Positions 1 through 8,674 are shown, counted from the first letter of the stretch. The stretch: DNA of 36,825 nt from Anaerolinea sp. (GCA_020725765.1 DYEI01000445.1:1-36825); one strand, 5' to 3'. The notes: a model not told the origin generated them from the letters alone. Made by a program: numbers and translations.

Positions 1-57
1 CCACCGCGCGGCCCGCAACCCGCAATCAATGTGTGGGTCACATTAGGAGGAGAGATC

Positions 58-1161
58 GTGGCTCTGACGCAGATACAGAAACAGCGGATCCGCGAGTTCG
101 TCCCCGGTTTCAAGGAGTACCTCTCATCTGGCGGACGACAGGCCGATCTGTCGGATCGGCGGGCACGCTGCGAACTGTACGCCCAGCTCCTGTCACCTGA
201 GGGCCTCGCGCGCATGACGGAACTGGAGTTCGGTCAGGTCATCAGCTCCCTGTGGGCGAGTGAAATCTGGGGCGACAAGGGCTACCTCGTAGACAAGCTT
301 ATTGCCGATAACGGCCTGCCCAGGCTGGTGGACCAACTGAGGAACCTACTGTGGGGAAGCGACGCTCTTGCGACTCGCTACGACGCCTTCCGTGAACAGA
401 TCAGAGGGCTTGGGCCAGCCTCGACCACGGAGTTGCTCGCCTTCGTCCACCCCGACCGATGTGGCCTGTGGAACGACAAAGTGCGCAAGGCCCTGCGGGT
501 ATTGGGGTTCGGCGACAGCTTGCACATCATACGCAAGACTCGGATCAGCGGGCGGGAGTACGAGGAGTTCAACCGGCTGCTATCTGAGATAGGCAGGGAA
601 CTGGAAGATAGCGGCGTGCCTCCCCTCGATCTCCTGGGCGTCGACTACTTTCTCTTTGAGGTATGGTCTTCTGCGAAGGATGCAACACCGGGCCCCGGTA
701 ACGGGGCCAATGATTTCGATCACGAGGACATGGTTCAGCGGCTGGTAGCGATCGGTCGCTGGCTCGGGTTCGATACTGAGGTGGGGTCCCTGGTGGCCAC
801 CGCGGCGCGTGTCGACGTCATCTGGCAGGCGCGAATCGCGAACCTGGGTGTGGTGACCTATGTGTTCGAGGTCCAGCGCAGGGGCTCAGCCGATTCGCTG
901 ATTCTCAACCTGCAGCGCGCCCAGAACAACCCCAGCGTGCAGCGACTGGTGGTAGTAGCCAACGCGGACGAGATCGAGCGGGTACGGGGCGAGATCGCCA
1001 CACTGCCCGAGAGGTTCCGCAGAGCGGTGGGCTATATGGAAGTCAAAGACCTCGTTCGGGCTGGCGAACTGCTGGAGGAATTTGCTGAGATCATCGGCCG
1101 GCTCGAGCTTGTGCAGAGCCAGTTCGGGGCACGGGGGGACCGGCGCCCAGCGCAGGTCTGA
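58..1161 (+). CDS. Unrecognised protein with HhH-like and PD-(D/E)XK-like regions, partner of the downstream helicase
   Basis: A 367-residue protein that I cannot assign to a named family. GTG at 58 is preferred over the upstream in-frame GTG at 31 because AGGAGG (45-50) lies 7 nt before it. The N-terminal half is helical and includes a stretch (GLGPASTTELLAF, then WNDKVRKALRVLG, about residues 117-150) that resembles helix-hairpin-helix DNA-glycosylase-like modules. The C-terminal third reads like a restriction-endonuclease fold: an acidic residue in ARVDVIW, then a strand ending YVFEVQ, then LVVVAN. That is a D...ExQ variant of PD-(D/E)XK. No membrane segment or signal peptide is visible. 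The next gene, a PLD-SNF2 helicase, begins 43 nt downstream on the same strand, so co-expression is likely. A nuclease or DNA-recognition subunit is my inference from fold-like motifs; a non-catalytic DNA-binding partner is also possible. Confidence 0.6.
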   Translation: MALTQIQKQRIREFVPGFKEYLSSGGRQADLSDRRARCELYAQLLSPEGLARMTELEFGQVISSLWASEIWGDKGYLVDKLIADNGLPRLVDQLRNLLWGSDALATRYDAFREQIRGLGPASTTELLAFVHPDRCGLWNDKVRKALRVLGFGDSLHIIRKTRISGREYEEFNRLLSEIGRELEDSGVPPLDLLGVDYFLFEVWSSAKDATPGPGNGANDFDHEDMVQRLVAIGRWLGFDTEVGSLVATAARVDVIWQARIANLGVVTYVFEVQRRGSADSLILNLQRAQNNPSVQRLVVVANADEIERVRGEIATLPERFRRAVGYMEVKDLVRAGELLEEFAEIIGRLELVQSQFGARGDRRPAQV

Positions 1162-1204
1162 CCGGTTTGCGGCGCATGCCCCCAGGCCAGAGAGGACCTG
1201 TACC

Positions 1205-4200
1205 ATGCCCCCCTACCTCCCACCCGACTATCTGGACAACACGCCCGAGCACGGGCTTGCCGAGGCCCTGGCCGGGCTGATACTCGACTTGGGCCAGCGC
1301 CGGCTGGACGTGGCCACCGGCTTCTTCGAGCCCGGCGCCTGGCGGCTGCTCCACGAGTCCTTCCAGCATCTAGAGCGGTTCAGGCTCCTCCTCGGCAGGG
1401 AGCCAACGATCGCCGCCCCCGGTGAGGACACCTTCGACCTGCGCCAGCTCTACCGACGCCGGCTCCAGGGCGACCTGGAAGCCCTGCCCCTCGACGATGA
1501 GCACGCCACGCTGGTCAACTCGCTCCTCGCTTTCTTGCGCCGCCCCAGTGTTGAGGTGCGACTGTACCCCTCCTTCCTTCATGCCAAGGCCTACATCTTC
1601 TCGGACGTGGCCATTGTCGGCTCCAGCAACCTCACCGCGGCCGGCCTCACCCGCAAAGCCGAGCTGAACCTCGTACGCAAGGAGCACGCGGTCGCCGTGG
1701 CGCTGCGCGAGGGGTGGTTCCAGCGCTTCTGGGCCGAGGCGGACGACTACAAGGAGGAGCTGATCGCGGCGCTCGAGCAAAGCAAGTTCGGCACCGCCGC
1801 CTACAGCCCCTTCGAGGTGTTCATCAAGGCGCTCTACGAGTACTTCAAGGACCGTCTCCCCGTCATGGCACCCGAGGCGGGGATCGGCGTCGACCTGGCC
1901 TCCTTTCAGCAAGAGGGCCTGCGCGAGGCAATCCGCCTGCTGGATCGTCACCACGGCGTACTGATCGCCGACTCGGTCGGCCTCGGCAAGACCTACATCG
2001 GCATGGCCATCCTCGAGCACTATCTGCTGCGCAGGCGCCGCCGTGAACACATCCCGCGGGGCCTTGTGGTGTGCCCCGCCCAGCTCCGGGACACCGTCTG
2101 GGCGCCCAGGCTCGACGAGTTTGGCATCAAAGCTACTTTCTGCTCGATGGAGGAGATGGGGCGCCATGATTTTAACTGGCGGGCCTTTCGCGGCTACGAC
2201 CTCGTCCTGGTGGACGAGGCCCACAACTTTCGCAACCCCGGCACCCGGCGCTATGAGAACCTGAACCGTCTCATCTGCGCCGGCAGGCGCGACAAGTATG
2301 TAATACTGATGACCGCCACGCCCATCAACAACAGCATCTGGGACCTCTACCACCAGGTCATGCTCATGGCCCGCGGCTCCGAGAGCTACTACCGGGACTA
2401 TGGCATCCCCAACCTCAGGGGCTTTTTCAAGCGAGTTTCCGAGGGCTCGGCAGAGCTCTTTGACCTTCTCGAGCAGACGGCCGTGCGCCGCAGCCGCTAC
2501 GACATCAAGAAGCGCCAGGAGGGGGGCGAGCCCATTATCCTGCCCGGCAAGGGCGAGGTGCGCTTCCCCCGGCGCGAGCTGCGCACCATCCAGTACAACC
2601 TCGAAAAGACCTACCGCGGCCTCTATGAGGAGATTGCCGGCCAGATCGACAGGCTCAGCCTGGTGAGCTACAACCTCGAGCAGTTCCGCGTCGAGGCCGA
2701 CGCGGAGATCGTCGAACGCAACAACGCCCTGATCGGCATCATCAAGACCACCTTCCTCAAGCGGCTGGAGAGCTCCCTCCGCGCCTTCGAGGTCAGCGTG
2801 CAGCGCCAGGCCCGGTTCCAGCAGCGCTTCTACACCTTGCTGCAGCAAGGGCGCCTCCTCGATTCGCCCACCCATCGCCGGATCATCGCCCTCGAGGAGG
2901 CCGACGAGCCCCCAGAGGCCATCGACGAGCTGATCGCGAGCCTCCCGGAGGTCGACGCCGGCGGCTATGACCTGAAAGCCATCGGCGAGCAAGTCGCCTG
3001 CGACCTGCAGATCCTGCACGATCTGCTGGAGTGGATCGCGATCGTCCGTGACAGTGCGGGCGGCGAAGCAGGCGAGGACGCCAAGCTCGCTGCCGTCAAG
3101 GCCGAGCTGGCGGGTCCGCTCAAAGGACAGAAGGTGCTCCTCTTCACCTACTATGAGGATACGGCGAGGTATCTCTACGACGCTCTGCGGCAGGATGAGG
3201 CCTGGCTGGCCCGGGCGGGGAGGCCCACCATCGGGATCATCTCTAGCAGAAGCAACATCCGCGAGCGCGAGGAGCTCATCAAGCGCTTTGCGCCCGTCGC
3301 CAACACTGCTGGTACGGAGGAGGGCCTCGAGGAGCGGCGGCGCCTTCAGGAGACCGAGCTGCAATTGCTCATCTGCACGGACGTCCTTTCCGAAGGCCAG
3401 AACCTGCAGGACGCAGGCGTCGTCCTTAACTACGACCTGCATTGGAACCCGGTGCGGATGATCCAGCGGGCTGGGCGCATCGACCGGCTGGGCCTGCCGC
3501 CGGACCGCGATACGGTCCACATCTACAACTGCTTCCCTGAGGAAGGGCTGGAAAAGCTGCTGGGCCTGGTACAGCGCCTCCAGCAGCGCATCTTCACCAT
3601 CGACCGTACCGTCGGGCTGGACGGCTCCGTGCTGGGCGAAGCAATCCATCCCAGGTCACTCGAGGAGCTCAAGCGCATCAAGGCCGGCGAGCGTCAGGCG
3701 CTGGAAGAGCTCGAGCAGGCCGCCGAGCTCATCTCCACCGACGAGATGAAGCTCCCGCTTCTCCACTACCTGCAGATGGTCGGCGAGGAGAAGGTCAGGG
3801 AGATACCCCTCGGCATCCACAGTGGCAAGATCGGCCCAGTCCCGGGCACCTTTTTCGCCTTCCGCGCCGGTGACCGGCATTTCTGGCGCTTTTTCTCCTC
3901 CACGGGCGGCGAGCCCATCAGCGACAAGCGGCAGATCTTCCGGCTCATCAACTGCCCGCCCCATGAGCCGCGGGTCGTTCCCGAGCACGACATCTCCGAC
4001 CTGTACCACCGGGCGACCGCGGACGTCTGGCAGGAGATCACGGTGCTGCGCGCCGGGCGCAAGCTCAGGCCGCGCATGAGCGGGCTTAACAAAGAGTTCT
4101 ATGACGCACTCAACCAGTTGCAACTCTCTGATAGCGTACCCGCGGAGCTCAGGCACAGGGTGAACCGTGTGCTGCAGGCTGCCTCGCTCGCTCCCTTCCA

Positions 4201-4396
4201 GCGCGACCCAGCGCTCAAGGCCATCCGTGATGCCTTCAGGCAGACCCGTGACGTCGCCGCCCTCGCCGAGCAGCTCGACCTCTTCTTTGCCGAGAACGGC
4301 CTCTCAGCCGAGGTGAGCGAGTCCAGAATGTTAGACGAGATCCGGCAGGAAGAACTGCAGTTGGTCTGCTACGAGATTCTGGTGTCGAAGGGCTAG
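1205..4396 (+). CDS. PLD-domain SNF2-family helicase
   Basis: A 1,063-residue superfamily 2 helicase with an N-terminal phospholipase D-like domain. ATG at 1205 is chosen because AGAGAGG (1189-1195) precedes it by 9 nt. The PLD motif is HAK at residues 126-128 with GSSN at 139-142, a single HKD half-site, so a dimer would be needed for a complete active site. The helicase core follows: FQQEGL (Q-motif-like, about 234), Walker A DSVGLGKT (256-263), DEAH (337-340), TATP (370-373), a long middle insertion, then CTDVLSEGQNLQ (about 725) and QRAGRIDR (about 753). About 280 further residues lack a motif I recognise. SNF2 proteins translocate on double-stranded DNA, and PLD-like domains are often nucleases in defence and restriction systems. 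With the preceding gene it forms a candidate defence module. It is not a full DISARM, BREX or Dpd set, because no methyltransferase or other partner is present. Confidence 0.85.
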   Translation: MPPYLPPDYLDNTPEHGLAEALAGLILDLGQRRLDVATGFFEPGAWRLLHESFQHLERFRLLLGREPTIAAPGEDTFDLRQLYRRRLQGDLEALPLDDEHATLVNSLLAFLRRPSVEVRLYPSFLHAKAYIFSDVAIVGSSNLTAAGLTRKAELNLVRKEHAVAVALREGWFQRFWAEADDYKEELIAALEQSKFGTAAYSPFEVFIKALYEYFKDRLPVMAPEAGIGVDLASFQQEGLREAIRLLDRHHGVLIADSVGLGKTYIGMAILEHYLLRRRRREHIPRGLVVCPAQLRDTVWAPRLDEFGIKATFCSMEEMGRHDFNWRAFRGYDLVLVDEAHNFRNPGTRRYENLNRLICAGRRDKYVILMTATPINNSIWDLYHQVMLMARGSESYYRDYGIPNLRGFFKRVSEGSAELFDLLEQTAVRRSRYDIKKRQEGGEPIILPGKGEVRFPRRELRTIQYNLEKTYRGLYEEIAGQIDRLSLVSYNLEQFRVEADAEIVERNNALIGIIKTTFLKRLESSLRAFEVSVQRQARFQQRFYTLLQQGRLLDSPTHRRIIALEEADEPPEAIDELIASLPEVDAGGYDLKAIGEQVACDLQILHDLLEWIAIVRDSAGGEAGEDAKLAAVKAELAGPLKGQKVLLFTYYEDTARYLYDALRQDEAWLARAGRPTIGIISSRSNIREREELIKRFAPVANTAGTEEGLEERRRLQETELQLLICTDVLSEGQNLQDAGVVLNYDLHWNPVRMIQRAGRIDRLGLPPDRDTVHIYNCFPEEGLEKLLGLVQRLQQRIFTIDRTVGLDGSVLGEAIHPRSLEELKRIKAGERQALEELEQAAELISTDEMKLPLLHYLQMVGEEKVREIPLGIHSGKIGPVPGTFFAFRAGDRHFWRFFSSTGGEPISDKRQIFRLINCPPHEPRVVPEHDISDLYHRATADVWQEITVLRAGRKLRPRMSGLNKEFYDALNQLQLSDSVPAELRHRVNRVLQAASLAPFQRDPALKAIRDAFRQTRDVAALAEQLDLFFAENGLSAEVSESRMLDEIRQEELQLVCYEILVSKG

Positions 4397-4444
4397 CAGA
4401 GGCACCGATGACTGTCCCCTGCGGCACGTTCCACCCGGGGCTGT

Positions 4445-4467
4445 AGCCCAGGGTTGAAACCTGGGCT
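4445..4467. repeat. Hairpin between the helicase and the aldo/keto reductase
   Basis: AGCCCAGG (4445-4452) and CCTGGGCT (4460-4467) form a perfect 8-bp stem around a 7-nt loop, 49 nt after the helicase stop. No T-run follows, so it is a weak terminator candidate. Its form (GTAGCCCAGG, short loop, CCTGGGCT) looks like a dispersed intergenic repeat, but only one copy is in this window. Confidence 0.5.
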
Positions 4468-4509
4468 GACTGCCCTGCGCCCAAGGTCATTCGAGAGGAT
4501 CCAGTGCCT

Positions 4510-5496
4510 ATGAACACCCGCATCCTCGGCAGAGCCGGCATTGAGGTCACCCAGGTCGGGCTGGGCGGACTGTTCGTCTCCGCCTTTGGCGGGGACTATG
4601 CGCAGGGATGCGCCGCCATCCGCCGGGCCGTCGAGCTCGGCATCCGCTACATCGACACGGCCCCGACCTACGCCAACAGCGAAGAGGTCATCGGCCGCGC
4701 CCTCGAGGGCGTCGATATCCCCGTGGTGCTCTCGACCAAGCTGGGCGGCCGCCCCCAACCCTTCCGGCCGCAGGACCGCGCCTGCCTCCTCCGTTCGGTC
4801 GAGGAGAGCCTGCGGCTTCTCAGGCGCGACCATATCGACATCCTCATGATCCACGAGCCCGACCGCCCCGGTCAGTACGACTGGTGGACGGATCCCGTGG
4901 ACTATCACGGGCCGGTGCTGGAGCTGCTGGACGACCTCAAGAGGGATGGAGTCATCCGCGCCACGGGCCTCGGCGGCACAACCGCCTACGAGATCGTGCC
5001 GATCATGCGCACGGGCCGCTTTGATGTGGTGCTGACGGCGTTCAACTACAGCCTGCTCTGGCGGGAGGCCGAGATCGAGCTACTGCCGACAGCCCGCGAG
5101 CTGGGCATGGGCGTGATCATCGGCTCCCCCCTGCAACAGGGCGCCCTGGCGCGCCGCTATGACGACGAGATCCGCAGCGGCGCCCGCTGGCTGAACCCGC
5201 CGCGCCGGAAGCAGTTCCGCGCCCTGTATGACCTCCTGGACGCGGCCGGCCTGCCGATTGCCGAGGCGGCCCTGCGCTTTGTGATCTCTAATCCGGGCGT
5301 CTCCTGTGTGCTCACCGGGGCGCGCTCAGCCGAGGAGGTTGAGAGCAGCGTGGCTGCCATCGAGAAGGGCCCGCTCCCCGCGGACGTCCTGAACCGGCTG
5401 GACGAGATCGCCGCCATGGTCCCCTTCCGTCCCTTCGAGGAGCCATTTGTGCTGCCCTTTGGCCACCCCTACCGGGGGCCGGGGGAGGCGCGATGA
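4510..5496 (+). CDS. Aldo/keto reductase
   Basis: A 328-residue NAD(P)H-dependent (alpha/beta)8-barrel oxidoreductase of the aldo/keto reductase superfamily. The catalytic tetrad is visible: D49 in YIDTAPTY, Y54, K77 in LSTKLGG and H115 in MIHEPD. ATG at 4510 sits about 10 nt after GAGAGGA, better placed than the GTG at 4504. The sequence style (the opening LGRAGIEVTQVGLGG and the C-terminal SNPGVSCVLTGARSAEEV) is typical of the branch that includes L-fucose and D-threo-aldose dehydrogenases. Its stop overlaps the start of the next dehydrogenase by ATGA, so the two are translationally coupled and probably act on the same sugar or polyol. The exact substrate cannot be read from the sequence. 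Confidence 0.88.
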   Translation: MNTRILGRAGIEVTQVGLGGLFVSAFGGDYAQGCAAIRRAVELGIRYIDTAPTYANSEEVIGRALEGVDIPVVLSTKLGGRPQPFRPQDRACLLRSVEESLRLLRRDHIDILMIHEPDRPGQYDWWTDPVDYHGPVLELLDDLKRDGVIRATGLGGTTAYEIVPIMRTGRFDVVLTAFNYSLLWREAEIELLPTARELGMGVIIGSPLQQGALARRYDDEIRSGARWLNPPRRKQFRALYDLLDAAGLPIAEAALRFVISNPGVSCVLTGARSAEEVESSVAAIEKGPLPADVLNRLDEIAAMVPFRPFEEPFVLPFGHPYRGPGEAR

Positions 5497-6524
5497 AGGC
5501 TGCCGTGGTCGAGCGGCCCGGGGTGCTGGTCGTCCGCGAGGTGCCCGACCCCGAGCCCGGCGAGTACGAGGCGCTGTGTGAGCTCCTCTACGGTGCCACC
5601 TGCTCGGGGACCGATCATCACCTCCTCGCCGGCCGCTTCCCGTGGCCGGTGAGCTACCCCACGATCCTCGGCCACGAGAGCATCGGCCGGGTCATCGCCG
5701 TAGGCAGGCGCGTGCGCAGCTTTCGCGTAGGCCAGCTCCTCACCCGCGTTGGGGCCCCGCCGATGGAGGGTCTCAGCGTCAACTGGGGCGGGTTTGCCGA
5801 GCTGGGCATCGCCCGCGATCACGAGGCCATGCGCGAGGATGGCCTGCCGCCCGAGGCCTGGCAGGCCTACCGCGTCAACCAGGTGCTGCCCGAGGGGTGC
5901 GACCCCCGGGCCGCGACCATGGTCATCACCTGGCGCGAGACCTACAGCTACATCACCCGCATGGGCATTGGTGCGGGGGCAAGCGTGCTCGTCCTCGGTT
6001 CTGGGGGAAACGGTCTCGCCTTCGTGCGCCATGCAGTCAACCTTGGCGCCAGGAGCGTCGCGCAGGTCGGCAACTGCGTGCGGGAGGGCCTCGGCAGGGC
6101 AGCGGGTGCCGATCACTACCTGGACTATCGCACTCCCGATCTGTCTGGGATGCTCGCCGAACGGGTTCCGGGCGGCTTTGACTTTGTCATCGATGCGATC
6201 GGCCGGCGAGGGGAAGTCGATCGCGTCCTGCCCTGCCTGAGGGCCGGGGGAACGGTCGGCATCTATGGCATCGACGACTATGCCGACTGCGCCATCCATC
6301 CTCACCGCAGCCGGGGGAGCTTTGGCGTCTACAACGGCGGCTACGACGAAGCCGAGGCCCATGGCATGGTCGTCGCCCTCTGGCAGGAGGGCCGGCTCGA
6401 CGCCCGGCTGTGGCTGGACCTTGACCACCCCTTCCCACTAGAAGGGATCTCCGAGGCCATGGCCGCCGTTAGCGAGCGGCGGCTGGTCAAGGCGCTCGTT
6501 CGGCTTGGCAGCGAACGGCCGTAA
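5493..6524 (+). CDS. Zinc-type alcohol/sugar dehydrogenase (MDR family)
   Basis: A 343-residue medium-chain dehydrogenase/reductase. The catalytic zinc region is seen as C37 in TCSGTDHH, and H61-E62 in ILGHES. The nucleotide-binding fold has GSGGNG at residues 169-174. The four-cysteine structural-zinc lobe of classical alcohol dehydrogenases is absent, so the protein belongs to the branch without structural zinc. The start overlaps the aldo/keto reductase stop (ATGA), indicating one transcript. A likely role is oxidation of a sugar, sugar alcohol or derived hydroxy compound with NAD(P)+. A terminator-like hairpin follows about 60 nt after the stop, and the next gene is convergent. Confidence 0.85.
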   Translation: MKAAVVERPGVLVVREVPDPEPGEYEALCELLYGATCSGTDHHLLAGRFPWPVSYPTILGHESIGRVIAVGRRVRSFRVGQLLTRVGAPPMEGLSVNWGGFAELGIARDHEAMREDGLPPEAWQAYRVNQVLPEGCDPRAATMVITWRETYSYITRMGIGAGASVLVLGSGGNGLAFVRHAVNLGARSVAQVGNCVREGLGRAAGADHYLDYRTPDLSGMLAERVPGGFDFVIDAIGRRGEVDRVLPCLRAGGTVGIYGIDDYADCAIHPHRSRGSFGVYNGGYDEAEAHGMVVALWQEGRLDARLWLDLDHPFPLEGISEAMAAVSERRLVKALVRLGSERP

Positions 6525-6584
6525 GGGGTCACCCGGCCGACACAGCTGCACCTGTCTTCCCGGCCTACCTTCCTCGGGCCATCC

Positions 6585-6624
6585 GGGAGCGGGGGCCTCC
6601 GGTCTGCGTCCCGGCTCCCCTTTT
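6585..6624 (+). terminator. Probable intrinsic terminator of the aldo/keto reductase-dehydrogenase pair
   Basis: GGGAGC (6585-6590) pairs with GCTCCC (6614-6619). The inner GGGG and CCCGG runs can extend the stem with a bulge, and CTTTT (6620-6624) follows. It lies about 60 nt after the dehydrogenase stop, in the convergent intergenic region. Of the hairpins listed in this window it is the only one followed by a T-run. Confidence 0.55.
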
Positions 6625-6797
6625 CTCCATAGCGCGCAGAGAGGCCGCACCGATACTCTCCTTGCGCCCCGGTGCTCGTCGGGGCATGTGGTACGGAGCC
6701 ACGCTGCCATCAGCGCCGCCCCGACTCCAGCTACTGCCCCCTGCAACTCACTCCTGCCATCGCACGCCCGGCCCGCCGTCGATGCGACACACCGGCA

Positions 6798-7442
6798 TCA
6801 GCCGGCGCACCAGCGTATCCCCCGCGAAACCAACGTCCGGAAGATGGGATGGGCGAAGGCCTGATTGTCGTGCCCCAGCTCCAGGCAGAACACCCGTGCC
6901 TTCTTGTAGCGGCGGGTCCAGGCGAGGGTCCGCATGGAGCGGGGGTGCTCTGTGGTCAGGAGAATCTCGCTCCCCGGCCCGGCATCCTGCATGGCATAGG
7001 TCTCGTCGACCATATCCCACGAGGCGAGACCCTGTGTGATGGGGTGATCGGGGTTCGCGACCTCGACATGGATATGCTCGTCATGGTAGAAGCTGAACCG
7101 ACGGTCGGGGATGCCCACAATCTCCGACCAGAGCGGCCACTCGGGGAAAGCCAGGATCGCGTGATGCAGCACAAAGATGCCCTGCGCCGTCTCGCCGAGG
7201 GGCTCGAGCGCCGCCTTGATGGGACGGTCGTAGTAAGAACCCTCGCCGGTAGGCGTCTCGGTGTGCATATTGTAAAAGACCACCACGTCATAGCCCGCCC
7301 GCACCTCAGGAGGCGAGTAGGCGAAATCCTCCATATGCTGGATGTAGCAGTCCGCATCCGGTATGGAGCGGAACAGTGCATGGAACCCCAACACATCGAA
7401 GGGATGGCGCCCCGTCACCACGGCGACCCTGAGAGCTGACAT
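6798..7442 (-). CDS. ThuA-like domain protein
   Basis: About 214 residues, a complete ThuA (trehalose-utilisation-like) glutamine-amidotransferase-like fold. Recognisable parts are the opening LRVAVVTGRHPFD, the strand YDVVVFYNMH, GIFVLHHAILAFPEW, HVEVANPDHPITQGL, and the C-terminal LGHDNQAFAHPIFRTLVSRGIRW, close to the usual ThuA ending. GTG (7451), ATG (7445) and ATG (7442) are all possible starts. None has a strong Shine-Dalgarno site, because the heptamer array lies directly upstream; ATG at 7442 is used here. ThuA proteins are common in sugar-catabolic operons next to Gfo/Idh/MocA oxidoreductases, where they help 3-keto sugar metabolism, but the reaction here is not known. It is the last gene of the minus-strand sugar locus. 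Confidence 0.85.
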   Translation of the reverse strand: MSALRVAVVTGRHPFDVLGFHALFRSIPDADCYIQHMEDFAYSPPEVRAGYDVVVFYNMHTETPTGEGSYYDRPIKAALEPLGETAQGIFVLHHAILAFPEWPLWSEIVGIPDRRFSFYHDEHIHVEVANPDHPITQGLASWDMVDETYAMQDAGPGSEILLTTEHPRSMRTLAWTRRYKKARVFCLELGHDNQAFAHPIFRTLVSRGIRWCAG

Positions 7443-7448
7443 CATCTT

Positions 7449-7602
7449 CACGTCTCACGCCTCACGTTTCACGCATCACGCCTCACGCCTCACGTTTCAC
7501 GTTTCACGTCTCACGTCTCACGTCTCACGCCTCACGCCTCACGTTTCACGTTTCACGTCTCACGTCTCACGTCTCACGCCTCACGCCTCACGCCTCACGT
7601 AC
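7449..7602. repeat. Tandem heptamer array, CACGYYT x 22
   Basis: Twenty-two head-to-tail 7-bp units. All begin CACG; the last three bases are TCT, CCT or TTT, except one CAT unit (7470-7476) and the last unit, CACGTAC. The array has higher-order structure: 7491-7539 and 7540-7588 are identical 49-bp blocks (TTT, TTT, TCT, TCT, TCT, CCT, CCT). It fills the whole gap between the Gfo/Idh/MocA stop and the ThuA start, and enters both genes' ends. On the coding (minus) strand the units read as AGRCGTG or AAACGTG. There is no spacer structure, so it is not a CRISPR array. Confidence 0.95.
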
Positions 7603-8661
7603 ATACCTCTCCAGAAACTCCCGCACCCGCACCGGCTGGCCGCTGCGGCTGCTCTCGATCGCCGAGAAGATCAGGGCCACCGACTGCAGGTTATCCCAGA
7701 CGTTCGTGGGCATCGGCTCACCCCCATCCAGCCAGGCCAGGAACTGCTCCACCAGCCAGCCGTGCGCCCAGCGGGGTCGCTCGCGCAGGGGCACCGGCTC
7801 GCCCTGCCCCTCGCGCCGCGGCGGCCACTTGCGGGCAGGGTCATAGTCAAAGCGCTCGAGGGCACGGCTGTTCAGGATCAGCGTTGCACCCTCGCACTCG
7901 GCGCGGATGTACTCCTGCCCCCAGCAGTTCAGGCCCACGGCGTTGGTCTTGGCCCCCTCGTAGAAGGCTCTGGCGCCGTTCTGGAAGTGCATCATCACCA
8001 GGGCCTGCGCGTCCCCGGCGAACTCGCCCCAGTCGGGCTTCCAGGTCTGGGCGTAGATGGTATCGCAGAGCGCGCCGGCGAGGTCCGCGAGAATATCCAG
8101 GTGATGGACCGCTCCCTCGACCATCAGCGGATCGGGAATCTCGTGGCGGAACCTGCCCCAGCTCCCAAAGCGACGGCAGTCGCAGGTAAAGCGGCAGACC
8201 AGGTAATCGAGCGCGCCATAGCGCCCGGAGCGCAGCTCCTCGCGGAGCGTCGTCTTGTCCTGATCGAAGCGGTGGCTCATGGTTACGCCCATCTTTTTCC
8301 CGGCGCGGCGGACCTTCTTGGCGATGCGCACGGAGGCCTCCATCGTGTCGGCGATGGGCTTTTCCGACAGGATGTGCAGGTCGTGGGCGAGGGCGATATC
8401 GACGACCATCTCGTGCGCCGCCGGCGGCACCACAATCGTGCAGAAATCGGCCGGGTTCTCGTCAAAGGCCCGCTGGATATCGGTGTAGCACCGATCGGGG
8501 CTGAGCCCGAGGCCGGCCTGTGCATTCTCGAGCACGACGGGGTTGATGTCGACGGCGGCCACCACCTCGATGAGGCCGTCCTTCACAAAAGGAGGGAGGA
8601 TCATCTTGCACCATGCGGCGCCCATCCCTCCGGTACCGACCTGGATCATACGGTATGGCAT
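7588..8661 (-). CDS. Gfo/Idh/MocA family oxidoreductase
   Basis: A 357-residue NAD(P)-dependent sugar dehydrogenase of the Gfo/Idh/MocA family. The N-terminal Rossmann fold starts MIQVGTGGMG, the conserved EKP motif is in ILSEKPIADT, and the C-terminal domain has EGAVHHLDILADL with the conserved histidine. ATG at 8661 is chosen because AGGAG lies about 10 nt upstream and the glycine motif then starts near residue 8. A longer in-frame extension to 9057 would overlap the upstream gene and looks non-coding. The last five codons, including the stop, lie inside the heptamer array (TGA at 7588-7590), so the C-terminus VREA is repeat-encoded. It likely oxidises or reduces a sugar at C1 or C3, with the neighbouring ThuA-like protein as a functional partner. 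Confidence 0.9.
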   Translation of the reverse strand: MPYRMIQVGTGGMGAAWCKMILPPFVKDGLIEVVAAVDINPVVLENAQAGLGLSPDRCYTDIQRAFDENPADFCTIVVPPAAHEMVVDIALAHDLHILSEKPIADTMEASVRIAKKVRRAGKKMGVTMSHRFDQDKTTLREELRSGRYGALDYLVCRFTCDCRRFGSWGRFRHEIPDPLMVEGAVHHLDILADLAGALCDTIYAQTWKPDWGEFAGDAQALVMMHFQNGARAFYEGAKTNAVGLNCWGQEYIRAECEGATLILNSRALERFDYDPARKWPPRREGQGEPVPLRERPRWAHGWLVEQFLAWLDGGEPMPTNVWDNLQSVALIFSAIESSRSGQPVRVREFLERYVREA

Positions 8662-8674
8662 GGGGGTGAGTCTC

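Noticed and set aside
1082-1204. N-terminal extension of the helicase
   Set aside because: It overlaps the end of the previous gene, has low-complexity composition and no ribosome-binding site, while ATG 1205 has one.
1370-3649. Long minus-strand open frame of 759 codons
   Set aside because: It lies wholly antisense to the PLD-SNF2 helicase, whose motifs are complete. Its translation is Leu/Asp/Val-rich with no family motif, as expected of a shadow frame in GC-rich DNA.
7449-7602. CRISPR array
   Set aside because: The units are contiguous heptamers with no unique spacers, and no cas genes are nearby.
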